A DNA stretch of 5,416 bases from contig JBEKLQ010000163.1 in assembly GCA_050010115.1 (NCBI GenBank), forward strand, positions 1 to 5,416, read 5' to 3'. This document shows positions 1-4,529 of this stretch, piece by piece. Both the position numbers and the translations under genes were made by a program. Source of the DNA: JAKACA01 sp050010115 (GTDB lineage: Bacteria; Actinomycetota; Acidimicrobiia; Acidimicrobiales; Bog-793). The first letter of the stretch is position 1. Each line of letters opens with the position of its first letter. The notes beneath the pieces are model-generated. The model was given only the letters and a program-made list of their open reading frames with translations, searched no databases and was not told the origin of the DNA.

Positions 1-709
1 TCGACCCGATGTAACAGTAGCTGCCGAGCAGCGGGTTGATCAGCTTGATCATCACCGGCTGGGTCCACGTCGTGAGACCGAAGTTCGTGATCGGGCCAGC
101 AGATTGGACCAGCGCCTTGACCGCCGTAGTCTCCCCCGGCAGCGTGGCCTCCCGACAGAGTTTCTCGACGCTGGGGGTGCTACTGGGACACCCCAGCGCC
201 TTCAACAGGCCGCCCGGCACAAACTCGGGCGAGACGACCAACTCCTTGCCGTCGGCCGGCGGCAGGATCCCACCGGTGAACTGGCTGGGGCTGGCGCCCG
301 GCGGGTCCCAGATGCCGAATTGCGCAGTCACCGGGTGCGCGACCGGCACCGCGAGGCTGCCGACCGTGAACGTGCCGGTGGTGGCGTCCCCTGCGACGCA
401 CCCGGTCGCACTGCCGCCCACCGACTCCTCCATGAGGGGGTTTAGAAGCGGGCAGTCGGTGAACGGCGCGTAGATACCACCCGGCGGCGGGTAACCAACG
501 GGCGCCGAGCTGAAGACGTTCCGCCCGCTGTGGATCCCGAAAGAGGCCGGCTGTGCGGCCCGCGCCGGCGACGGCACGGTCCGCGCCGGCGACGCCACAG
601 CCCCGGCGATCGGCCACGCCACGGCCCCGGCGATCAGCGCTCCCGTGGTAGCTAACGTCGCGCTCGCCACCACGAACGCGTGGCGGATCCGCCAATTGGA
701 TGCTTTCAT
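1..709 (-). CDS. Exported protein of unknown function, 3' end beyond the window
   Basis: The frame is open from ATG at 709 down to the left edge, giving 236 visible residues and no stop. The start is set by AGGGGG at 715-720, five bases upstream; an adjacent in-frame ATG at 712 lies too close to that site. The N-terminus (MKASNWRIRHAFVVASATLA) followed by an Ala/Gly-rich hydrophobic stretch to about residue 40 is a signal peptide; cleavage could fall after the AVA at about residue 39 or the ARA at about 51. The exported part is rich in Pro, Gly and Thr, has little helix character, and has Cys at 86, 104, 174, 185 and 232, which would suit disulfides outside the membrane. The last visible residues are YCYIGS. 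I do not recognise an enzymatic motif; a secreted, beta-rich surface protein is an inference. A strong promoter lies upstream (781-809), and the nearest upstream sequence is decayed genes, so it is probably monocistronic from its 5' side. Confidence 0.85.
   Translation of the reverse strand, partial: MKASNWRIRHAFVVASATLATTGALIAGAVAWPIAGAVASPARTVPSPARAAQPASFGIHSGRNVFSSAPVGYPPPGGIYAPFTDCPLLNPLMEESVGGSATGCVAGDATTGTFTVGSLAVPVAHPVTAQFGIWDPPGASPSQFTGGILPPADGKELVVSPEFVPGGLLKALGCPSSTPSVEKLCREATLPGETTAVKALVQSAGPITNFGLTTWTQPVMIKLINPLLGSYCYIGS
560..635 (-). repeat. Two short tandem duplications in the signal-peptide coding region
   Basis: Two kinds of direct repeat lie side by side. CCGCGCCGGCGACG occurs perfectly at 560-573 and 581-594 (21-bp period). 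A 20-bp unit occurs at 592-611 and 616-635 with one mismatch (24-bp period). Both periods are multiples of three, so the frame is kept. They encode repeated IAGAVA and SPAR segments at about residues 26-50 and lengthen the region between the hydrophobic core and the mature protein. Confidence 0.8.
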
Positions 710-739
710 CATTTCCCCCTTCGGTTGATTTGCCCAGCG

Positions 740-770
740 CTTACCATGCACGGTTACCCCTTAAGTTACC
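740..770 (-). repeat. GGTAAC direct repeats in the 5' leader
   Basis: On the minus strand GGTAAC occurs at 765-770 and 753-758, and GGTAAG at 740-745, at 12- to 13-bp intervals. They lie between the predicted transcription start (about 774) and the ribosome binding site of the exported-protein gene. They could bind a regulator that recognises direct repeats, but three short copies can also occur by chance. Confidence 0.35.
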
Positions 771-780
771 GGCGAGTAGA

Positions 781-809
781 ATTGAAACACTGATGTACAC
801 AAGTGTCAA
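781..809 (-). promoter_or_regulatory. Sigma70-type promoter for the exported-protein gene
   Basis: On the minus strand a perfect -35 box TTGACA (804-809) is followed after exactly 17 bases by TTCAAT (781-786), which matches four of six positions of the -10 consensus. Transcription would start near 774, leaving a leader of about 65 bases before the ATG at 709. Such a perfect -35 box is uncommon in GC-rich actinobacterial DNA, and this AT-rich patch stands out from its surroundings. Confidence 0.7.
787..806. promoter_or_regulatory. Operator-like 20-bp palindrome inside the promoter
   Basis: Read on the minus strand, ACACTTGTGTACATCAGTGT is symmetric about 796/797: ACACT pairs with AGTGT and the central TGT with ACA, so 16 of 20 positions are symmetric. 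It fills the spacer between the -35 and -10 boxes, so a bound protein would block RNA polymerase. Size and placement suit a TetR-family operator. No functional regulator is visible, but a TetR fragment begins a few bases away. Confidence 0.5.
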
Positions 810-812
810 GCT

Positions 813-954
813 CTACTGCCATCTTGGCCCCGTGCGGTCAGGGAACTGCTCGTAGAGAGCGCTCCGAGATACCCGCGCTCGAACCAGGACGTCTGCGACG
901 GTCGTAGCGGCGTATCCCTTGGCCGCGACGGCGCCAGAGCCGGTCGAGCAGGGC
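813..954 (-). pseudogene. Fragment of a TetR-family transcriptional regulator
   Basis: On the minus strand from 929 the frame reads VAAKGYAA followed by VADVLVRARVSRSALYEQF and PDR, ending with a TAG at 813-815. This is the N-terminal helix-turn-helix of TetR regulators: a Thr-rich turn, the helix around ADVLVRARVS, and the typical SRSALYEQFPD of the recognition helix and after. The helix before it (ALLD, 943-954) is in a different frame, so a frameshift lies at about 930-943. No start codon and no ligand-binding domain follow; after PDR the similarity stops and the promoter of the exported-protein gene begins. The fragment therefore cannot make a functional repressor. The family assignment rests on recognising the pattern, not on a search. 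It lies directly downstream of the propeller fragment on the same strand. Confidence 0.6.
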
Positions 955-963
955 CGGCTGAGT

Positions 964-1276
964 ACCTGACTGGACTCGCCAACGCACAGCACCCGTCCGA
1001 GCGTTGCGGTCGACCAACCATGTCGGCGAAGGACCGTAGACGGCTGTCTCCGACTCGATCATGTCGTGGCTCAACGCCAGGGGTCGCTGACGTCAGCAGG
1101 GTCGAGGCTTGCCAACGGACGCTCCAGGCACGCGGATCCAAGACGTAGAGCATCGGCCGCTGCGTCGTGAACTCGAGCAGCCCTGCCGTGCCACTTGTCA
1201 CGGACTGTACACAGCCAAGGTACGAAGCGTCGAAGGCTCCGAGAACTCGACCCGTTGAGGAGTCGAGTTGGCACTC
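964..1276 (-). pseudogene. Frameshifted fragment of a PQQ-like beta-propeller protein
   Basis: Three propeller-type repeats can be read on the minus strand, in two frames. From 1276 the first frame gives LDSSTGRVLGAFDASYLG, then a Thr/Gly segment and LYVLDPRAWSVRW. After about 1075 the pattern continues one frame away as VYGPSP and LVDRNARTGAVRWRVQSG. The repeated (L)D-x-x-TG-x-V-x-W signature is that of PQQ-like/BamB-type blades, which in actinobacteria are often extracytoplasmic or attached to signalling proteins. Upstream of 1276 the frame is closed by a TGA at 1277-1279, and no start codon or signal peptide precedes it. A complete propeller needs about seven or eight blades, so most of the gene is missing. 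I call it a remnant with no product; the family call is by eye. Confidence 0.55.
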
Positions 1277-1348
1277 TCAGGGGATGGCTGCGCCGTGAGG
1301 AGCTATCGCGGGCGGGGTGTGCTTCGGCTGCTATTCGGGTCGGTGAAC

Positions 1349-1429
1349 TCACTCGGCAAGCGCCGCGACGAAGGTGGCTTCTTCCTCCTCGGTGAGGTCA
1401 TTCACGGCGGCGTGCGAGACTGCTGCTGC
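1349..1429 (-). pseudogene. Possible orphan C-terminus of a lost gene
   Basis: On the minus strand 26 codons are open between a TGA at 1430-1432 and a TGA at 1349-1351. They end in LTEEEEATFVAALAE, an acidic amphipathic helix of the kind that often closes small regulators such as the MarR family. It lies directly before the propeller fragment and in the same direction. No start exists, and the plus strand carries the beginning of another reading frame over the same bases. This is weak evidence; a chance open stretch is possible. Confidence 0.25.
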
Positions 1430-2156
1430 TCACTCGACGCTCTCGCTCGGGAACGCCGGCACCTCCGTGAAGACCTCCAATGGGGTCACCTGGACGCTGG
1501 TGGTGGGCTGGGACCAGGTGGAGAGCACGGAACCCCCGAACTTGAGCGTCGGCCTCGAGCGGACCGACTCGACCGGCGGCACGGGCTACGAATTCCACGA
1601 TTGGAGCTTTGTCGTCACCACCGCAACGCTGAAGTTCGACTCTACGACGGGTGCGGGGACGTTGAACAGCGGCACTCAGGCCAGCCCCATAGCCACGGTC
1701 GATCTCGCCTTCAGGGCCACGTCGAGCAAGAAGGCGACGTGCAGTAGTGGGAGCAAGACCATCTACAGCGGAACACTGACCGGCAAAGTCTCGCTCGTCA
1801 CGAGTTTGACGGGTGGAGGCACCGTGAAGGACGCGTCGCCGAGCTTCAAGACTGCAAGGCCGGAGATCACCGTGGATTCCTCCTGCGTGGTCCCAACCGA
1901 CGACTGCACGGCGGAGTTGCTCTTCGTCTCCGGGACCTCTGACACCACAACGCCGCTGGCTAGCGGCTTGTCCGAGACCGTGTCCGGCAAGGCGATCGAC
2001 TACGTCGGCGTCATTCGCGAGAAGGCGCTCAGTGCTCCGATCTGGCTTCATATGGCACCAGCGCGCCCCTCCGCGAGGGCGAAGGACTCTACCGACGGCG
2101 CCGGTCGGGGCGCACAATCACAGGTATGCGGAGGACGGTCGGCGGCGGGTTGGTGA
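1374..2156 (+). CDS. Exported-type beta-rich protein, 5'-truncated (possible pseudogene)
   Basis: A 260-codon frame runs from GTG 1374 to TGA 2154-2156. From about residue 25 to 210 it looks like a genuine exported domain: alternating hydrophobic residues, many Thr, Ser and Gly, YEFHDWSFVV at about 72-81, and Cys 123, 161 and 168, the last two bracketing a VPTDD loop. The first 20 residues (Ser- and Ala-rich) do not form a signal peptide, and the GTG has no convincing ribosome binding site. Other frames upstream do not supply a signal peptide either. The last 40 residues are low-complexity and run 31 bases into the deacetylase gene, so they may be an extension after a lost stop codon. I do not recognise the family. 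The likely history is loss of the 5' end, with the remaining domain joined to the decayed minus-strand genes at about 1430. Confidence 0.5.
   Translation: MASSSSVRSFTAACETAAAHSTLSLGNAGTSVKTSNGVTWTLVVGWDQVESTEPPNLSVGLERTDSTGGTGYEFHDWSFVVTTATLKFDSTTGAGTLNSGTQASPIATVDLAFRATSSKKATCSSGSKTIYSGTLTGKVSLVTSLTGGGTVKDASPSFKTARPEITVDSSCVVPTDDCTAELLFVSGTSDTTTPLASGLSETVSGKAIDYVGVIREKALSAPIWLHMAPARPSARAKDSTDGAGRGAQSQVCGGRSAAGW
2113..2128 (+). promoter_or_regulatory. Possible -10 box for leaderless transcription of the deacetylase
   Basis: CACAAT at 2113-2118 matches four of six -10 positions and ends seven bases before the ATG at 2126. No good -35 box stands 17 bases further upstream, and no Shine-Dalgarno sequence precedes the ATG (only CAGG at 2121-2124, directly next to it). 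A transcript starting at or next to the ATG would explain this; leaderless mRNAs are frequent in actinobacteria. Translational coupling to the overlapping upstream frame is the alternative. Confidence 0.3.
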
Positions 2157-3643
2157 TCCTGCTCGTCGTCATGGGGCTGGCCGGAGCGCCACGCCAGTCG
2201 GCGTGGAGCGGGGCAGCGGCTCGAGCGGCGGCGGTGAACGCTGTCGCAAGGCTGGCGGGCGTTTCGGCCGCAGCGCGAGACGCCGGGCCATCCTGCCCCG
2301 TGCCGCCGAGTGGGGTCTTGTCGGAGGCCCCGAGCATCCCAAGCGGCGGCAAGACGGTGGCGCTCACGTTCGACGACGGTCCGGGCGCGAGCACAGCCGC
2401 GATTCTTTCGATACTCGAGGCATTCGGCGTGCGGGCGACGTTTTTCAACATCGGAGAACAGGAGACGTGGTACCCGCAAGACGTTGTTGCGGAGGCGGAG
2501 GCGGGTTTCCTGATCGGCAATCACACGTGGAACCACCCGGATATGACGAAGCTCTCCGCTGCGGCCCAAGCGGCTGAGTTGGACGAAGTGATCCAGGAGC
2601 AGCAGTCGCTGGTGGGATCCTCGCCATGTGTCTTCCGTCCGCCGTACGGTGACTACGACTCGACCACGTTGGCGTTGGCCCGCCAGCGCCACATGGCGGT
2701 GTGGCTGTGGGACGTCGACACCGAGGACTGGATGGCTGAGGGCTCATCGTCGGCCTACTGGGTGAATCGCATCATCTCACTCGCCGAGTCAGAAGGCGGG
2801 GCACTGAGCCACCCGGTCGTGCTCATGCACAATCAGGCGATACCCATGCCGGCGACGGTTGCTGCGCTGCCGACCATCATCCGGTACTTCCAGGACCACG
2901 GCTACACCTTCGTCGACCTGCTCGGGCACACGGGGCCGCCGTCGTCGTGTGGGACCTCGGCCGAGAACCGTCCCCGTGCTGCAGGCACCGTGGTCGGACC
3001 CGGTCACCAGCTCCTCCCGGGTACGACCGTAGCGTCGCCGGGTGGGCAGTTCCACTTTGTCATGCAGCGCGACGGCAACCTCGTCGTGTACACGTCGGAC
3101 GGTCGCGTGCTCTGGGAAAGCCAGACGAACGGCAACCCCGGAGCTTCTGCGGTGATGCAGCGGGACGGTAACTTCGTCATCTACTCGGCGAGCGGCCGGG
3201 CACTCTGGGAGAGCCGGACCGACAACCATCCGGGCGCGTGGCTGGCCGTGCAGACCGACGGGAACGTGGTCGTCTATGACTCGGCGGGTCCGCTGTGGGC
3301 AACCTCGTCTCTGGATTCGGAACTGCTTGGCGGCGAGCAGCTGCAGCCAGGGTGGTACTTGCAGTCGCCCGGCCGCTTGTGCGAGCTCGTCATGCAGAGC
3401 GACGGCAACCTCGTGTCGCTCTCGGCCAACGGTCGGGTGCTGTGGGAGACCGGGACAAACGGCAACCCCGGAGCCTTGGCAGTCATGCAGCGCGACGGCA
3501 ACTTCGTCATCTACTCGACCGGCGGCCGAGCGTTGTGGGAGAGCGGGACGCAGGGGCATGCCGGCGACCGCCTCACGGTCACAGACTGGGCGCAGGTGCT
3601 CGTCGCGTCGCCCACCGGCGCCCTGCTTTGGGAGCGCGACTGA
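2126..3643 (+). CDS. Secreted CE4 polysaccharide deacetylase with two bulb-type lectin domains
   Basis: The protein (505 residues) should remove N- or O-acetyl groups from an extracellular polysaccharide such as chitin oligomers, peptidoglycan or acetylated xylan; the substrate cannot be read from sequence. Residues 1-21 are a signal peptide (MRRT, then a Leu/Val-rich core, then Ala-Gly-Ala). A low-complexity Ala-rich stretch follows to about 55. The NodB/CE4 domain spans about 75-268 with all five motifs: TFDDGP (81-86; metal and base Asp 83/84), NHTWNH (132-137; zinc His 133 and 137), RPPYGDYD (171-178), WDVDTEDW (195-202) and LMH (233-235). After a linker (about 270-290), two B-lectin domains cover about 292-395 and 400-505. 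The mannose-site motif QxDxNxVxY is intact at 314, 345, 376 and 455, lost at 424 (Tyr replaced by Leu) and absent near 486. Start chosen for the signal peptide. CE4 call is very secure; lectin call is secure. Confidence 0.95.
   Translation: MRRTVGGGLVILLVVMGLAGAPRQSAWSGAAARAAAVNAVARLAGVSAAARDAGPSCPVPPSGVLSEAPSIPSGGKTVALTFDDGPGASTAAILSILEAFGVRATFFNIGEQETWYPQDVVAEAEAGFLIGNHTWNHPDMTKLSAAAQAAELDEVIQEQQSLVGSSPCVFRPPYGDYDSTTLALARQRHMAVWLWDVDTEDWMAEGSSSAYWVNRIISLAESEGGALSHPVVLMHNQAIPMPATVAALPTIIRYFQDHGYTFVDLLGHTGPPSSCGTSAENRPRAAGTVVGPGHQLLPGTTVASPGGQFHFVMQRDGNLVVYTSDGRVLWESQTNGNPGASAVMQRDGNFVIYSASGRALWESRTDNHPGAWLAVQTDGNVVVYDSAGPLWATSSLDSELLGGEQLQPGWYLQSPGRLCELVMQSDGNLVSLSANGRVLWETGTNGNPGALAVMQRDGNFVIYSTGGRALWESGTQGHAGDRLTVTDWAQVLVASPTGALLWERD
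3059..3556 (+). repeat. Internal duplication encoding the two lectin domains, 330-bp period
   Basis: The stretch 3059-3226 recurs at 3389-3556, offset by exactly 330 bases (110 codons). Long identical runs remain, such as AACGGCAACCCCGGAGC at 3128 and 3458. Each unit has two blade-like repeats with QxDGNxV cores and an LWE segment. The similarity at DNA level suggests a fairly recent duplication or continued gene conversion of an ancestral lectin domain. Confidence 0.8.
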
Positions 3644-3686
3644 TGCTCTGAGCGACCCCGCGAGCGTTGTGACCAGCGGAGAAGTT

Positions 3687-3755
3687 ATGCCGCCGCCGGC
3701 GAGAAGGGCACGATCGCCGGTTCCCGTTCGAGCGGACCCGGTTCCCCACGCCTGA
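3687..3755 (+). CDS. Possible 22-residue leader peptide, doubtful
   Basis: ATG at 3687 follows GGAG (3678-3681) at a five-base spacing, and the frame closes with TGA at 3753-3755, 32 bases before hslR. The product is Pro- and Arg-rich (MPPPARRARSPVPVRADPVP, then HA). The hairpin at 3696-3720 lies inside it. A Pro-rich leader before a ribosome-associated gene could act by attenuation, but such short frames are common by chance in GC-rich DNA. Confidence 0.15.
   Translation: MPPPARRARSPVPVRADPVPHA
3696..3720 (+). terminator. GC-rich hairpin after the deacetylase gene
   Basis: CCGGCGA (3696-3702) and TCGCCGG (3714-3720) form a perfect 7-bp stem with an 11-base loop. It starts 52 bases after the deacetylase stop. 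Only a short TTCCC follows and there is no T-run, so it would be a U-less terminator, of the kind proposed for actinobacteria, or an RNA-stabilising structure. Confidence 0.4.
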
Positions 3756-3787
3756 CATCGCTCCGGCGGGCATGCAACGATCAGTGA

Positions 3788-4150
3788 ATGGACGCAAGCC
3801 GGGCGGATCGATGGCTCTGGTCGGTCCGCTTGTACAAGACCCGGCCAGAAGCGACCGACGCGTGCCGGGGCGGGCATGTTCGCATCAACCGATCAGTAGC
3901 CAAGCCGGCCTCCCCAGTCCGGGTCGGTGACCGGATCACGGCGCGTGCCGGAGGGCGGGAGCGGATCATCGAAGTGGTCCGGGTCATCGACAAGCGCGTG
4001 GGCGCTCTGGCTGCATCAGAGTGTTACGTGGATCACAGTCCTCCTCCACCGCCGCGTGAGATGGTCGCACCGGTGTTCGTGCGTGATCCGTCGGCCGGCC
4101 GGCCGACCAAGCGAGACCGCCGACAGCTCGACCGGCTGCGCCCGCGCTGA
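3788..4150 (+). CDS. hslR: Hsp15-type S4-domain RNA-binding protein
   Basis: The 120-residue product matches the Hsp15/HslR family, which binds 50S ribosomal subunits carrying nascent chains with free tRNA after abortive translation and helps recycle them. The S4 RNA-binding domain occupies about residues 3-50: SRADRWLWSVRLYKTRPEAT is the characteristic first helix, then the GGHVRIN turn, and KPASPVRVGD closes the motif. The C-terminal tail is basic and ends with GRPTKRDRRQLDRLRPR, as in many family members. The length is slightly below the 133 residues of the E. coli protein. ATG 3788 gives the normal S4 start; no clear Shine-Dalgarno sequence lies before it, and I see no strong promoter in the preceding 144 bases, so it may be read through from the deacetylase or be leaderless. 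The gene ends in a hairpin shared with the opposite strand. Confidence 0.9.
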   Translation: MDASRADRWLWSVRLYKTRPEATDACRGGHVRINRSVAKPASPVRVGDRITARAGGRERIIEVVRVIDKRVGALAASECYVDHSPPPPPREMVAPVFVRDPSAGRPTKRDRRQLDRLRPR

Positions 4151-4185
4151 CCTGCCCGCTCACGCGACTGCGAGATGGGCGGTCA
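4148..4185. terminator. Bidirectional hairpin between converging reading frames
   Basis: TGACC (4148-4152) pairs with GGTCA (4181-4185); GCCCG (4154-4158) pairs with TGGGC (4176-4180); CTC (4159-4161) pairs with GAG (4172-4174). This gives 13 base pairs with two single-base bulges (4153 and 4175) and a 10-base loop. There is no T-run on either strand. The first three bases are the hslR stop codon, and the last three, read on the minus strand, are the stop of the converging frame. A two-way terminator is the natural reading. Confidence 0.6.
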
Positions 4186-4262
4186 GAGCTCGGCTTCCGG
4201 TGGCGTGCTCGGCTCGTGCACAGCGACCCCGCCGTTTGACGCGACCACGGTCGGCACTCTCG
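4183..4262 (-). pseudogene. C-terminal end of an unidentified gene
   Basis: On the minus strand, in the frame closed by TGA at 4183-4185, the sequence reads VPTVVA then SNGGVAVHEPSTPPEAEL. It looks like the natural end of a protein (Pro/Glu-rich tail, stop at the edge of the terminator hairpin). The frame is open only from 4293, where a TGA at 4294-4296 closes it. It does not resemble the C-terminus of aldo/keto reductases, whose 5' end lies just upstream in another frame. I cannot name the family; it could also be a chance frame, but its stop at the hairpin edge argues for a real gene end. Confidence 0.35.
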
Positions 4263-4271
4263 ACCCCCATT

Positions 4272-4397
4272 GATGATCGGCTCGGCTTCGTCCTCATCGA
4301 GCGCCCAGCCACGGTCGGGATGCTTGCCGAAACTCATCATCCCGAGGCAGATTCGCGACACCCTCAGGCCCGTGACGCCAAAGTTGACGTACTTCAT
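4272..4397 (-). pseudogene. Truncated 5' end of an aldo/keto reductase gene
   Basis: ATG at 4397 on the minus strand is preceded at seven bases by GAGGTGAG (4405-4412), a good ribosome binding site. The product starts MKYVNFGVTGLRVSRICLG, continues MMSFGKH and RGWALDEDEAEPII, and then departs from the family. This is the first beta-strand and helix of NADPH-dependent aldo/keto reductases (typical: a Tyr-x-x-LG-x-TGLxVS start and a CLGxMxFG strand). The Asp, Tyr, Lys and His of the active site lie further on in the family and are absent. After residue 42 the frame runs on without similarity through and past the hslR 3' end. Intact members have about 320-340 residues, so some 85% is lost. The ribosome binding site and start are still intact, which suggests a recent deletion. 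Confidence 0.75.
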
Positions 4398-4436
4398 TGC
4401 TTGTCTCACCTCTCCCTTGCGGCTGATCGCTGTTCC

Positions 4437-4451
4437 GGTGACCGCGTCACC
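4437..4451. promoter_or_regulatory. Perfect 6-3-6 inverted repeat between divergent genes
   Basis: GGTGAC, CGC, GTCACC is a perfect inverted repeat placed between the aldo/keto reductase start (4397, minus) and the patatin start (4530, plus), just upstream of the predicted -35 box at 4455. A half-site GGTCAC recurs at 4475-4480. Position and symmetry suit a dimeric repressor or activator site; the binding protein is unknown. Confidence 0.4.
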
Positions 4452-4454
4452 CTA

Positions 4455-4483
4455 TTGGCGCGAGTCGATCCACAGGTCACAAT
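4455..4483 (+). promoter_or_regulatory. Likely promoter of the patatin gene
   Basis: TTGGCG (4455-4460) and CACAAT (4478-4483) are separated by exactly 17 bases and match four of six positions each of the sigma70 consensus boxes. Transcription would begin near 4490, giving a leader of about 40 bases that contains AGGAGG (4519-4524). This would exclude the in-frame ATG at 4482 as the start and supports GTG 4530. Confidence 0.45.
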
Positions 4484-4529
4484 GGCCGTACCGCGTGGGC
4501 GGCGCCGCACCCAGAGTGAGGAGGTCTCG

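Noticed and set aside
806..1201. 131-codon minus-strand frame as an intact gene
   Set aside because: Only its first third fits a propeller; the rest is out of frame with both the propeller and TetR patterns, so it is a run across two remnants.
2066..2085. Terminator hairpin before the deacetylase
   Set aside because: Only a four-base CCCT/AGGG stem with an imperfect extension and no T-run; too weak in this GC content.
1398..2117. Minus-strand open frame of 239 codons
   Set aside because: Arg/Gly-rich composition without motifs, opposite a frame with protein-like composition; it also crosses the likely junction near 1430.
2789..3877. Minus-strand open frame of 362 codons opposite the deacetylase-lectin gene
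   Set aside because: It mirrors the strongly supported CE4 and lectin coding sequence, has Arg/Pro/Val/His-rich composition with no domain pattern, and is a GC-driven shadow.
4482..4529. Upstream in-frame ATG as the patatin start
   Set aside because: It overlaps the predicted -10 box and lacks a ribosome binding site, while GTG 4530 has AGGAGG five bases upstream.
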